From: Nonomuraea sp. SBT364
GTDB lineage: Bacteria; Actinomycetota; Actinomycetes; Streptosporangiales; Streptosporangiaceae
Direction: 5' to 3'
DNA: 64,000 nt
Assembly (NCBI RefSeq): GCF_001083785.1
Contig: NZ_LAVL01000001.1
Coordinates: 124,001 to 188,000 of the forward strand
Shown here: one piece after another, positions 26,205-34,792 of the stretch
Layout: each line of letters starts with the position of its first letter
How positions within the stretch are numbered: the first letter of the stretch is position 1
The notes under the pieces: model-generated
The model's input: only the letters and a program-made list of their open reading frames with translations
What the model was told of the DNA's origin: nothing
Databases searched by the model: none
Made by a program: the position numbers and the translations under genes

Positions 26205-26830
26205 CGGTGCGGCTGGTGATCGTCGACGACCATCCCGTGGTACGCGACGGGCTGCGCGGCATGTTCGTCGAGCAGGCCGACCTGAAGATCGTCGGTGAGG
26301 CCGGTGACGGCGAGGAAGGGCTGGCGGTGGCCGTACGGGAGCAGCCCGACGTCGTGCTGACCGACCTGCGGATGCCAGGGCTGGGCGGCGCGGAGTTCAT
26401 CGGGCTGCTGACCGCGCGGGTGCCGTCGGCCCGGGTGCTGGTGCTGACCACGTACGACGGGGACGACGACGTACTGCCGGCCGTGGCGGCCGGCGCGATC
26501 GGCTTCCTGCTGAAGGACTCGCCCCGCGAGGAGGTCTTCCGCGCGGTCCGCGCGGCCGCCGTGGGGGAAACAGTACTGACGCCCGCCGTGGCGGCCCGCG
26601 TCCTGCGGCGGGTACGCGAGCCCGCTCCCCGGGCGGCCGAGCTGAGCGAGCGCGAGCACACCGTGCTACGACTGGTGGCGCGTGGTGCGACCAACAAGGA
26701 GGCGGCCGCTGCGTTGTTCATCAGCGAGACCACGGTCAAGACCCATCTCGCGCACATCTACACCAAGCTGGGCGTCTCCGACCGGGCCGCCGCCGTCGCC
26801 ACCGCCTACACACGCGGCCTGCTGCCCTGA
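26201..26830 (+). CDS. LuxR/NarL-type response regulator
   Basis: 209 residues from GTG 26201. The receiver has the acidic pair in VIVDDHPVVRDG, Asp55 in VVLTDLRMPGLGG, and Lys in GFLLKDS; the C-terminal LuxR domain reads ELSEREHTVLRLVARGATNK and ISETTVKTHLAHIYTKLGVS. Translationally coupled to the kinase that precedes it. Target genes are not evident, though the DUF418 gene at the head of the operon is a reasonable candidate for autoregulation. Confidence 0.92.
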   Translation: MTVRLVIVDDHPVVRDGLRGMFVEQADLKIVGEAGDGEEGLAVAVREQPDVVLTDLRMPGLGGAEFIGLLTARVPSARVLVLTTYDGDDDVLPAVAAGAIGFLLKDSPREEVFRAVRAAAVGETVLTPAVAARVLRRVREPAPRAAELSEREHTVLRLVARGATNKEAAAALFISETTVKTHLAHIYTKLGVSDRAAAVATAYTRGLLP

Positions 26831-27187
26831 TCCGGTCGTCGCCGCGGAGCCGACCGGCGTGGCGTACGGCATCGTCAAGACGCCCCCGAACGCGTCCACT
26901 GACACCTCGGCCGGCCGGGAGCCGGGAGCGCCGCGCCGGCCATGCCACCCTGGCCGCCGTGCTGGTCGCGGCGATCCCAGGCGTGATGACGGGCGCGGCC
27001 CCACGCGTGATGCATGCCTGAGCCGCCGTCGTGCGTCGCCCAGCGTCGCCATGGGCTCCAGCATGCGACGGTCGTACGTCTCCAGCGGCAGGCTCCGCGA
27101 CAGGCGATGGGGAGATCGTTGGCGATGACCGGAAGACCACTCCCCCGGTGCCCGGGACGGGTTCGGGGCGCAGTTCCAACGGCATCT
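26831..27187. other. Intergenic stretch with small coding-like scraps
   Basis: About 360 bases between the response regulator and the convergent RidA gene. Plus-strand piece TLAAVLVAAIPGVMTGAAPR (26947-27010) and minus-strand piece LPLETYDRRMLEPMATLGDA (about 27030-27090) look like parts of former genes. Neither is long enough to identify. Confidence 0.35.
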
Positions 27188-27577
27188 TCATGATCGTGCC
27201 ACCGCGGTGGCGTCGACCTCGATCTGCCAGTCGGCCTGGGCCAGCCGGGAGATCTGGATCAGGGTGTCGGCGGGATAGGGCTGCGTGAAGAACTCCCGGC
27301 GCAGCTTGATGATGGTGTCCAGGTTGGGCTCCAGGTCGGTGACGAGGATGGTCACCTTGACGACGTCGGCGAGGCCGGATCCCGCCTCCCTCAGGACCCG
27401 GTCGAGGTTGGCGAACGCCTGCCGGGCCTGGGTCTCGAAGTCGTCGCTGACGGTGACGCCGTTCTCGTCGAAGCCGGCCTGACCTGAGGCGAACACGAGG
27501 TCGCCGACCTTGATGGCCTGGGAGATGGCGTACGGCTCGTACCAGTCGGGGGTGGTGCTGACGCGCTCACGCTTCAT
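27188..27577 (-). CDS. RidA (YjgF/YER057c/UK114) family protein
   Basis: 129 residues from ATG 27577 with AGGAG a few bases upstream; the longer frame upstream crosses the operator region and is not used. It has the RidA core: ISQAIKVGDLVFASGQAGFD, the helix QARQAFANLDRVLREAGSGL, the DVVKVTILVTDL strand and the C-terminal ISRLAQADWQIEVDATAVAR. RidA-like proteins form trimers and deaminate reactive enamine/imine intermediates; some branches have other roles. The Arg that binds carboxylates in true RidA (in a C-xR-type motif) is not clearly present, so this may belong to another Rid subfamily. Two palindromic repeats lie just upstream. Confidence 0.88.
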   Translation of the reverse strand: MKRERVSTTPDWYEPYAISQAIKVGDLVFASGQAGFDENGVTVSDDFETQARQAFANLDRVLREAGSGLADVVKVTILVTDLEPNLDTIIKLRREFFTQPYPADTLIQISRLAQADWQIEVDATAVARS

Positions 27578-27590
27578 GACATCTCCTATT

Positions 27591-27642
27591 TGTATGTACG
27601 TGCATGTTTCGTTCCGTGTCAGCAATATTGCATGCACATGCA
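27591..27642. promoter_or_regulatory. Paired operator-like repeats upstream of the RidA gene
   Basis: TGCATGCACATGCA at 27629-27642 is a palindrome (TGCATG-CA-CATGCA). A second copy, TGTATGTACGTGCA at 27591-27604, matches it at 11 of 14 positions; starts are 38 bases apart. The region is AT-rich compared with its surroundings and lies 14-65 bases before the RidA start, where a repressor would block transcription. No regulator gene is adjacent. Confidence 0.6.
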
Positions 27643-27652
27643 TATTCTTGTC

Positions 27653-27776
27653 AAGCCGGCGGCGTTTCCAGGACGTGACGTTCGTGCACGACGGGTTCGT
27701 GCTGGCGACCGACTTCCGCGAGCGGCTGCGCGCCTCCGGCGTCAAGGTTGACCGGGCGGCCGCGGTGGAAGAATGA
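27653..27776 (+). pseudogene. C-terminal fragment of an unidentified gene
   Basis: The plus-strand frame ending at TGA 27776 reads FQDVTFVHDGFVLATDFRER then LRASGVKVDRAAAVEE with good codon bias, but has no start of its own: upstream it runs into the AT-rich RidA promoter. It appears to be the tail of a deleted gene. Its stop overlaps the start of the LysE-family gene by four bases, which suggests that the lost gene once formed an operon with it. I do not recognise the family. Confidence 0.5.
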
Positions 27777-28411
27777 TCCGAATGCCGATCGATCCGCATT
27801 TGCTCGCCATGTTCACGCTGACCACCGTCGTCGCTTTGATCACCCCAGGTCCCGACATGCTGTTCGTGCTGGGATGCGGCCTGCGGGGCGGCGCCCGTGC
27901 CGGGTTGCTGGCCACGCTCGGGGTGATCACGGGTGACGCCTTGTACGTCGCCGCCGCCGCGGCCGGGCTCGCCGTGCTGCTGACGACGTTCCCGGTCGTG
28001 TTCACGGTGCTGCGCCTCGCCGGCGCCGCGTACCTGATCCACCTCGGCGTCCAGATGTTCCGCAACCGCAAGAAGGCGCAGGCCGACGACGCGGCCGGCG
28101 GCGGGATGACCGGACGGCGCGCCTATCTCAACGGCGTGGTGTCATCCATGGCCAACCCGCAGACGTTCACGTTCATGGTCGCCTTCCTGCCGCAGTTCAT
28201 CGATCCGGCGGCGGGGCCGGTCTGGCTGCAGTTCGCCATCCTCGGCGCGATCCTCATCGTCCTGGAGTTCCTGGCGGACGCGACGGTCGGTGTGCTCGCG
28301 GGGCGGATCGGCAGCTGGCTCCGCGACCGGCAGGCAGTGCGCCGCCGGATCGACGCCGCCACCGGGACCCTGTTCATCGGTCTGGGCGTCACCCTGGCGA
28401 CCCAACGCTAG
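27773..28411 (+). CDS. LysE/RhtB-family amino-acid exporter
   Basis: 212 residues with about six hydrophobic segments. The N-terminal LysE signature is clear, TVVALITPGPDMLFVLGCGL followed by GGARAGLLATLGVITGD, and the central NGVVSSMANPQTFTFMVAFL matches the NPK/NP-type motif of the family. These proteins export amino acids or their derivatives. The start ATG 27773 overlaps the stop of the upstream fragment. It now lies near a RidA gene on the opposite strand; both could deal with reactive amino-acid intermediates, but that link is speculative. Confidence 0.9.
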   Translation: MIRMPIDPHLLAMFTLTTVVALITPGPDMLFVLGCGLRGGARAGLLATLGVITGDALYVAAAAAGLAVLLTTFPVVFTVLRLAGAAYLIHLGVQMFRNRKKAQADDAAGGGMTGRRAYLNGVVSSMANPQTFTFMVAFLPQFIDPAAGPVWLQFAILGAILIVLEFLADATVGVLAGRIGSWLRDRQAVRRRIDAATGTLFIGLGVTLATQR

Positions 28412-28555
28412 CCGCCGGTGGCGCGGGCGACCGCGATGCCGGAATCGGCTAGTGCAGGTCGGATCCTCGGCTACGGGCGCGCATACCCGAAACATGCCCG
28501 GGCCTGGTAGAACGTTCTGGCCAAGATCCCCACCACCACACGGGAGACAACCGAT

Positions 28556-29521
28556 ATGCGCAAGCCCCCTTCCCTCAACCGCCGGAGCCTCATGGTCGCG
28601 GGCTGCGGGATCACGGCGGGCGCTTTGCTCGGAATTCGCCCGGCGCATGCCGACGTCCCGAACTCGGCCCGCTTCGACCTGCCGGGGGACGGCGGCAATC
28701 CGATCCTGAAGAGGTCACTCGGCCACGACTGGGTACTGCAGTCCTTCGCGTACGACAACGCGCACCAGCACATCTACTTCGCCGAGGTGGAGCCGGGTTC
28801 GACGACTGGCGACCTCTGGATCACCAAGACGGACACGAAGGGGAAGATCCTGGGCTCGATGAAGCTGCACGGCTTCGGGCACGGCGTGGCGATCGCGGTG
28901 GAGCCTTACGGCGGCGCGGTTTACCTGTGGACCGAGTGGCAGGCGAGCGGCAGCGGATTCGGCACCAAGATCGGGCGATTCAAGTTCGTCGACGGCACCG
29001 TCCTGGACAGGGCCAGCAGCGCGATCCAGGACCGTACGCCCTCCATCGGCGACACCATGGTCAATCCTCAACCGGCGATCGACCCCTCGACCGGCCGGCT
29101 GCTGGTCCGCTACAAAACCGGCGCCGACATGCCGCGCATCGTCGCCTTCGATCTCAGCGACGCCCGCGCGGGCCGGCTCGGCAGCGGTGACCGCCTGGTC
29201 GAGCGCGCTCTGCCCTCGCGCGGATCCTGGGGGAAGAACAACCCGTTCCAGGGTTACACGGCCTACGGCCGCTACGCGTACCTGATCGAGGGCAGGGCGA
29301 ACGGGCCGTCGTACATCACTGTGGTGGACCTCAACGGCACCGGCCAGTCGACCGTGGTCGACAGGTGGGAGACCAGAACGGGTGCGTCGCTTCCTGGCCG
29401 GGAGCCGCAGGGCATGGCCATCTGGATGCACTCCACCGGCCCGCGGCTGGCCTTCGGGTTCCATTCGAACACCGGTGGAGTACGCCAGGCCACCGTCTTC
29501 TACAAGAGCGAGTTCGTCTGA
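28556..29521 (+). CDS. Exported TagC-like / phage-P68-RBP-type beta-propeller protein
   Basis: 321 residues. The N-terminus SLNRRSLMVAGCGITAGALL contains a twin-arginine pair followed by a hydrophobic segment, so export by Tat is likely. The mature protein is repetitive and strand-rich: HDWVLQSFAYDNAHQHIYFA, LWITKTDTKGKILGSMKLHG, FGHGVAIAVEPYGGAVYLWT. This pattern matches actinomycete proteins annotated as teichoic-acid biosynthesis protein C, related to the beta-propeller of staphylococcal phage P68 receptor-binding protein. A role in binding cell-surface polymers is plausible but unproven. Monocistronic, with GGGAGAC ahead of the start. Confidence 0.75.
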   Translation: MRKPPSLNRRSLMVAGCGITAGALLGIRPAHADVPNSARFDLPGDGGNPILKRSLGHDWVLQSFAYDNAHQHIYFAEVEPGSTTGDLWITKTDTKGKILGSMKLHGFGHGVAIAVEPYGGAVYLWTEWQASGSGFGTKIGRFKFVDGTVLDRASSAIQDRTPSIGDTMVNPQPAIDPSTGRLLVRYKTGADMPRIVAFDLSDARAGRLGSGDRLVERALPSRGSWGKNNPFQGYTAYGRYAYLIEGRANGPSYITVVDLNGTGQSTVVDRWETRTGASLPGREPQGMAIWMHSTGPRLAFGFHSNTGGVRQATVFYKSEFV

Positions 29522-29683
29522 CCCGGAGTCGGGCGCTTGCGGGCGCCGATCAGCCAGGCCGCGCCACGTGTGGGCCGGACGACGACGCGGCCGTGGGGGG
29601 AACGAAGGGCGCTCGGGTTGGCCATGGCCCAGAGGACGGGTACCGGGGTCAGCCATGCAGACCGCCGCCGAGCCGGCCGGCCA

Positions 29684-29706
29684 TTTACATAAACTGTGAA
29701 TATAAA
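29684..29706 (+). promoter_or_regulatory. AT-rich promoter/operator before the MarR gene
   Basis: TTTACA (29684-29689) and TGTGAA (29695-29700) form an imperfect inverted repeat with a five-base centre, followed by a TATAAA box (29701-29706) placed 18 bases before the MarR start codon. Arrangement fits an autoregulated MarR promoter. Confidence 0.45.
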
Positions 29707-29723
29707 AGCGCTATGCTTCGAGC

Positions 29724-30182
29724 ATGAGTCGTCAAGACATCGCTCCTGGCGCGTCCGCCGCCATCGGGGCAGCCCTCTACGGCCTGGCCACCAGGGCCGC
29801 GAGACGCCTGCCCCGGGACATGAGCCTGACGTCCGCCGCCACCCTGGCCACCCTGGACCGGACCGGCCCGCGGCGCATCACCGATCTGGCCGCGGTCGAG
29901 GGCGTCACCCAGCCCGCGATGACCACCCTGGTCCGGGTGATGGAGGAGTCCGGCCTGGTCGAGCGGCGGGGAGATGCGTCCGACAAGCGGGTCACGCTGG
30001 TGTGCCTGACCGAGGCCGGCGCCTCCTATGTCCGGAGGCGGCGCCAGGCGGGCGTCCACGCGTTCGAGCGGTTGATCGGCGAGCTCACCGGTGACGAGGT
30101 CGAGGCGCTGGTGGCGGCCCTTCCGGCGCTGAAGCATCTGGCGGAGCTCGAAAGCCGGGACCGCGAAGGACCGGAGCAGTGA
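29724..30182 (+). CDS. MarR-family transcriptional regulator
   Basis: 152 residues. The winged helix-turn-helix contains RRITDLAAVEGVTQPAMTTL and RVMEESGLVERRGDASDKRV, where the last stretch is the wing with the DxRxxxV-type DKRV motif of MarR. N- and C-terminal helices for dimerisation flank it. It precedes the MFS exporter by 34 bases on the same strand, so it probably controls both itself and the exporter in response to the exporter's substrate. Confidence 0.9.
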   Translation: MSRQDIAPGASAAIGAALYGLATRAARRLPRDMSLTSAATLATLDRTGPRRITDLAAVEGVTQPAMTTLVRVMEESGLVERRGDASDKRVTLVCLTEAGASYVRRRRQAGVHAFERLIGELTGDEVEALVAALPALKHLAELESRDREGPEQ

Positions 30183-30216
30183 CCGGGCAGCCGGGCGGCC
30201 GGTCGGCGGGGTCTCG

Positions 30217-31620
30217 GTGAAGGCGTTCCGGGTGGCGCGTTCCGAGGCGCGGCTGCTGGTCCCCGCCCTGATGTTCATCGCTCTGGTCGTGGCCGCGGTC
30301 GCCAGCCTCGGGACGCCGCTCATCACCAGCGTGGCGACCTCGTTCCAGGTCTCGCTCGGCAGCGCGCAGTGGACGCTGACCGTCGCGCTGCTCAGCGGCG
30401 CCGTCGCCACGCCGATCCTGGGCAGGCTCGGAGCCGGCCCGCACCGGCGGGCCACGATCCTCGTCACGCTGGCGGTCGTCGTCGCCGGCAGCGCGCTCAC
30501 CGTGCTGCCGCTGCCGTTCGAATGGCTGCTGGCAGGCAGGGCTGCCCAGGGCGTCGGGCTCGGGCTGACGGCGCTGATGATGGGCGTGGCCCGGGACCAC
30601 CTCCCCGAGGAGCGCAGCGCGGCGGTGATCTCCCTGATCTCGGTGGTCTCGATCATCGGGTCCGGCGTCGGCTACCCGCTGGCCGCCCTGCTCGCCGAGC
30701 TCGGCGGGGTACGGGCCGCCTACGGCCTCGGCCTGGTCGTCACCGCCGCCGCCCTCCTGACCGCGTGGCGCTCCGTGCCGCAAGCCCCCGAAGGCCGCTC
30801 CGCCCACGTGGACGTGGCAGGCGCGGTCGTCCTCGCCGCTGCGCTGCTCCTGGTGCTGTTCCTCGCCGGCGAACGGAATCTGTGGAGCCGGCACCTCGCC
30901 GTGGCGGCGGGCCTCGCCGTCGTCGCGGTGGCGCTGCTCTGCGTCTGGGCCGTCATCGAGCTGCGCAGTACGACGCCCCTGGTCGACCTGCGGGCGGTGC
31001 GGCACCCGGCGGTCGCCGGGGCGAACCTCGCCATGTTCGTCGCCGGGATCGGCATGTACCTCCTGCTCACGCTCATCACCCGGTACGCGCAGACGCCGCA
31101 CGGCGCCGGCTACGGCTTCGGGCTGACGACCTTCGTCGCCGGGCTGGTCCTCATCCCGTTCTCGGTGCTGGGGTTCGTCGCCGGCAAGCTCACGCCGCGG
31201 GTCCGGACGCGGATCGCCGACCCCCTGCTCCTGGCCGGCAGCGCTGTCGTGGTCGGCGGCGGGTTCGCCCTGTTCGCGGCGGCCCGGTCGGACCTGACCG
31301 AGTTGTTCGCGGCGATGGGCGTGCTCGGCTTCGGTGTCGGCGGCTTCTCGGCGGCGATGCCCGGCGTCATCCTGGCCGTCACCCCCAAGAGCGAGACGTC
31401 CAGCGCCATGAGCTTCAACTACGTCGTCCGCAGCGTCGGATACTCCCTGGGCAGCGCCATCGGCGGCCTGATCCTCGCCGCGGGCACCGGCCCCGGCCAC
31501 CTCTTCCCCGACGACAGCGCCTACACCACCGCGGCGCTGGTCGGCATCGGCGCCATGGCGATCACGACGCTGACAAGCCTCGCTCTCGCCCGCCGACGCT
31601 CGTCCGAGACCAACCCGTAA
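30217..31620 (+). CDS. MFS transporter (DHA2-like)
   Basis: 467 residues from GTG 30217. Twelve to fourteen hydrophobic segments are present; TSVATSFQVSLGSAQWTLTV and SGAVATPILGRLGAGPHRRA correspond to helix 1-2 and motif A of DHA2 drug exporters, and SIIGSGVGYPLAALLAELGG lies at the antiporter motif C position in a weakened form. The end of the protein (MSFNYVVRSVGYSLGSAIGG) is typical of actinomycete members. With the MarR gene it forms an efflux-type module. Substrate not predictable. Confidence 0.9.
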   Translation: MKAFRVARSEARLLVPALMFIALVVAAVASLGTPLITSVATSFQVSLGSAQWTLTVALLSGAVATPILGRLGAGPHRRATILVTLAVVVAGSALTVLPLPFEWLLAGRAAQGVGLGLTALMMGVARDHLPEERSAAVISLISVVSIIGSGVGYPLAALLAELGGVRAAYGLGLVVTAAALLTAWRSVPQAPEGRSAHVDVAGAVVLAAALLLVLFLAGERNLWSRHLAVAAGLAVVAVALLCVWAVIELRSTTPLVDLRAVRHPAVAGANLAMFVAGIGMYLLLTLITRYAQTPHGAGYGFGLTTFVAGLVLIPFSVLGFVAGKLTPRVRTRIADPLLLAGSAVVVGGGFALFAAARSDLTELFAAMGVLGFGVGGFSAAMPGVILAVTPKSETSSAMSFNYVVRSVGYSLGSAIGGLILAAGTGPGHLFPDDSAYTTAALVGIGAMAITTLTSLALARRRSSETNP

Positions 31621-31995
31621 GTCAGTTGCGTTCGACTGCTTCGAGCAGGCCGTCGCGGCGCGCGAGAGTGCGGCCTGCCAGGAGGCGCTGGTCGCCCTCT
31701 CCGACGGCGTCGAGCGCGACTTCCGCATCGTCGAGGGCATCGATCAGCACGGCCAGGACGATCACGACGATCCGGCCCGCCGGCAGGGAGCCAGCGATCG
31801 TCTTGCACCACCAAGCCGGGGCCCGCTCTCGCGGTAGATCACTCAGAGGAGGTCGAGGGGACACCCTCTGACGGACGCGTGGGACCCCGCCCAGAATTCG
31901 CCGTTCGACGAGGAATGAGCAGGGGCGCCTGTAACGCGTGACCGCCAGGCGACCGATAGCCAACCGTGGCAAAACGGGAGGCAGGGGGCACCCGC
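31621..31995. other. Intergenic stretch with one coding-like fragment
   Basis: A plus-strand frame directly after the MFS stop reads VAFDCFEQAVAARESAACQE, ALVALSDGVERDFRIVEGID and ends at TAG 31836, with good codon bias but no start. It is likely a truncated gene; I do not know the family. The rest (31840-31990) is the leader of the RCC1 gene. Confidence 0.4.
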
Positions 31996-33141
31996 ATGAT
32001 CGCGCGATCAGTGCTGGTCGCCATGGTCCTCGTGGGGATCGGCCGGCAGTCGGGGCCGGCCATTGCGGCGTCGCCGAACCAGGGATGGGCTTGGGGCTCG
32101 AATTCCAGCGGCGAGCTCGGCGACGGCGGCCCGGGCTTGGCCGTTTCACCCGTGACGATCGATCAGGGAACGGTGGAGTTCCGCGACATCGCCGCCGGCA
32201 GGTCTCACAGCGTGGCCCTTGACCACGACGGCAGGGTGTGGGCCTGGGGCGCCAACGACACCGGCCAGCTCGGCCAAGGGATGAACACTCCGCCCGTGTT
32301 GACGCCCAAGCTGGTGCCCGGGCTGACGGACATCGTCCAGGTCGCCGCCAACGGCGATTTCAGCCTTGCGCTGAGCAGCGCCGGAGTCCTGTTCACCTGG
32401 GGCTCGAACTCTCATGGCCAGCTCGGTGACGGGACGCAGACCACGCAACAAGATCCGACGAAGCTGCTTGCTCTGACCGGCATCACCAGGGTGGCCGCCG
32501 GTGACCGGCACACCCTGGCTCTCGTCTCCGGGCGCCTGTGGTCGTGGGGCTCGAACGCTGATGGGCAGCTCGGCAACGGCACCACCACGGATGCGTCGCT
32601 GCCGCTGAAGGTGCTTCAGCCGGACGGCGAGGACTTCGTCGACATCGAGGGAGGCGCCGCCCACAGTCTTGCGCTGTCGGAGCAGGGCCGGGTGTGGTCG
32701 TGGGGTTCGAACTTCCATGGCCAGCTCGGCGATGGGACCTTCACCCAGCAGCTGGAGCCGGTGTTCGTGGACGGCATGGGCTTCGTCAAGGACATCGCCG
32801 CAGGCGGGCGCCACAGTCTGGCGACCACCTTCGACGTCACCTACGGATGGGGGGACAATGGTCTGGGGCAGCTGGGCATCGGGGTCACGTCCCCGCCCGT
32901 GCCGGTGCCGAAGCAGGCGCTCGACCTCGAACACGTCGTCGAGGTCGCGGCGAGCCTGCGCTCCAGCGCGGCGCTGAGCGCAGACGGAACGGTGTGGACC
33001 TGGGGCAACAACCACGACGGGCAGCTCGGTAACGGCAGCCTGACGTCGTTCCCGACGCCGAAGCCGGTGCCGCCGTTCGCGCAGATCGCCCGGGTGACCA
33101 CGTCATCGGCATCACGGCACGTGCTGGCGATCGAGCAGTAG
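31996..33141 (+). CDS. Secreted RCC1-repeat seven-bladed beta-propeller protein
   Basis: 381 residues from ATG 31996, seven bases after a G-rich site; a GTG at 31966 is less likely because the signal peptide would then start late. The signal peptide is MIARSVLVAMVLVGIG and ends near AIAA. Seven repeats follow, each with a WGxNxxGQLGxG core: GWAWGSNSSGELGDGG, RVWAWGANDTGQLGQG, LFTWGSNSHGQLGDGT, LWSWGSNADGQLGNGT, VWSWGSNFHGQLGDGT, TYGWGDNGLGQLGIGV and VWTWGNNHDGQLGNGS. Seven repeats are exactly enough to close the ring. Eukaryotic RCC1 is an exchange factor; bacterial secreted members probably bind ligands outside the cell. Confidence 0.9.
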   Translation: MIARSVLVAMVLVGIGRQSGPAIAASPNQGWAWGSNSSGELGDGGPGLAVSPVTIDQGTVEFRDIAAGRSHSVALDHDGRVWAWGANDTGQLGQGMNTPPVLTPKLVPGLTDIVQVAANGDFSLALSSAGVLFTWGSNSHGQLGDGTQTTQQDPTKLLALTGITRVAAGDRHTLALVSGRLWSWGSNADGQLGNGTTTDASLPLKVLQPDGEDFVDIEGGAAHSLALSEQGRVWSWGSNFHGQLGDGTFTQQLEPVFVDGMGFVKDIAAGGRHSLATTFDVTYGWGDNGLGQLGIGVTSPPVPVPKQALDLEHVVEVAASLRSSAALSADGTVWTWGNNHDGQLGNGSLTSFPTPKPVPPFAQIARVTTSSASRHVLAIEQ

Positions 33142-33295
33142 GAGTGAGGCTTGCCCGCCGTCATTGCACGACGGGCAGGCAGTTCCTGAAGTGGGCGCAG
33201 GAGGTGGAACGGGCGCTGACCACGGCCAGAACCGGATGACGTGCTGACGACGCCTTCGGCAGGCCCGGCGCTCGGGTCCGTGTCACGTACACGGA

Positions 33296-34531
33296 TCAGG
33301 AGGCCGTCCAAGACGCGTTCTCCTTGACCGGGAGCCGGACCGGGCGATGGATCAGTCCGTCGTCGGTCCAGCGCAGCGTCGACAAGTCCTCCTGGGCGCG
33401 GAGGGAGGGCAGCCGCGTCACCAGGGCACGGAAGGCTTCCTGCAGTTCCATCCTGGCCAGATTCGCCCCCAGGCAGTAGTGGGGGCCGTGGCCGAACGTC
33501 AGGTGCGGGTCGGGCGGCGCCGTCGCTGCGAACCTCCGGATGTCGAACCGCAGCGGGTCGTCGAACGCCGACGGGTCGTGGTTGGCGCCCGTGGGGTTGG
33601 GCAGCACGACGGTGCCCTTGGGAATCACGCCGCCGGACAGCTCGACGTCCTCGGTGACCAGCCTGAGCAGGCCGTTCCCTCCGGGACCTTCGCAGCGCAG
33701 GATCTCCTCGACCGCCGGTTCCAGGAGTTCGGGACGGGCCGCCAGCTGCGCGTACTGGTCAGGGTGACACAGGAGGCGGAACGCGCCTCGGATGATGATC
33801 GATGCGGTGGTCTCGTGCCCCGCCATGATCAGTGTGAACACCATGTGGGTCAGCTCCGGCTCACTGAGCCTGTCCCCCTCGTCCCGCGCCCCGATGAGCA
33901 GGTCGATGAGGTCGTCGCCCCGCTTGGCGCGATGCTCGGCGATCAGCTCGCCTGCGTACGCCATGAACGCGGCGAATCCCTCTCCCCTGGCCTTGGCGCT
34001 CGCCTCGGACGTGGACAGGAACATCTCCGTCCAGCCGCGGAACTGGTCGAACCGGTCCATCGGGACGCCGAGCATCTCGCAGATCACTCGCGCGGGCAGC
34101 GGCAGGGCGAAATCGGTGACCAGGTCGAACTCCTGGCCGGCCGCGTCGATCAGCTCGTTGGCGATCGCGGCCGCGCGCGGCCGCCAGCGTTCGATGTGTC
34201 TGGGGGTGAAGGTGCCCTGCATGATGCGGCGGTATCGGGTGTGCTCCGGCGGGTCCTGGTTGATCAGTGCCGAGGGGTCGTCCTCGAGGGAGGTGCCGCT
34301 GACCATCCTGGGAAGCCCGGGTTCCCGCAGATTGCGACTGCTGGCCGGCGAGGCGAGAACGGCACGAACGTCCTCATAGCGGACGATCATGGGCACCTGG
34401 TCTCCACTCGGCATCGTGACGGACGCCATCGAAGCCTCGGCGAGCCTGCGGGCCAGGTCAGGGGAGGCAGTGCCGAGCGGACCGGGCGGAAGGTCGGGCC
34501 ATGGCCACGCGGAGCTGGACAGTTCTGTCAT
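33296..34531 (-). CDS. Cytochrome P450
   Basis: 411 residues from ATG 34531, seven bases after GGGAGG; the open frame continues upstream to 34633 without a ribosome site. The I-helix oxygen-activation motif AGHETT is at 237-242, the K-helix ExxR is Glu276-Arg279 in EEILR, and the haem-thiolate loop FGHGPHYCLGANLARME has Cys353. The length and absence of a membrane anchor fit a soluble class I bacterial P450 (CYP107/105-like), which would need a ferredoxin and reductase encoded elsewhere, since none is here. The substrate is unknown. The nearest genes are RCC1 (convergent) and the LysR regulator. Confidence 0.95.
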   Translation of the reverse strand: MTELSSSAWPWPDLPPGPLGTASPDLARRLAEASMASVTMPSGDQVPMIVRYEDVRAVLASPASSRNLREPGLPRMVSGTSLEDDPSALINQDPPEHTRYRRIMQGTFTPRHIERWRPRAAAIANELIDAAGQEFDLVTDFALPLPARVICEMLGVPMDRFDQFRGWTEMFLSTSEASAKARGEGFAAFMAYAGELIAEHRAKRGDDLIDLLIGARDEGDRLSEPELTHMVFTLIMAGHETTASIIIRGAFRLLCHPDQYAQLAARPELLEPAVEEILRCEGPGGNGLLRLVTEDVELSGGVIPKGTVVLPNPTGANHDPSAFDDPLRFDIRRFAATAPPDPHLTFGHGPHYCLGANLARMELQEAFRALVTRLPSLRAQEDLSTLRWTDDGLIHRPVRLPVKENASWTAS

Positions 34532-34792
34532 GAGCGCCTCCCGGCGATGCCGTCCGACGAGCCCCATGAACGTACGAAACAACCCGTGTCCGGTCAATGA
34601 CTCAGCGGCCACATCCCCCTGGGCGTCCCGCACTTTCCGAGCCGAGCGTCGGCGCCCTGCAGGAGTCCGCCCTGCGCTGCTGGTGAACGGCTCTCACGGG
34701 CCTCAGGCGATCGGCTTCGCTCGCGTGGCGTCCGTGGAGCGGTTCGCCTGGCGATGGGCTCGGCTTCAGCGCGAGTTCCTCCGTCGGGCTCC

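Noticed and set aside
30085..31740. Minus-strand 551-codon open frame opposite the MarR-MFS pair
   Set aside because: Shadow of the MFS gene; no protein-like features.
33149..33176. Imperfect hairpin after the RCC1 gene
   Set aside because: The stem needs a three-base bulge; too weak to call.
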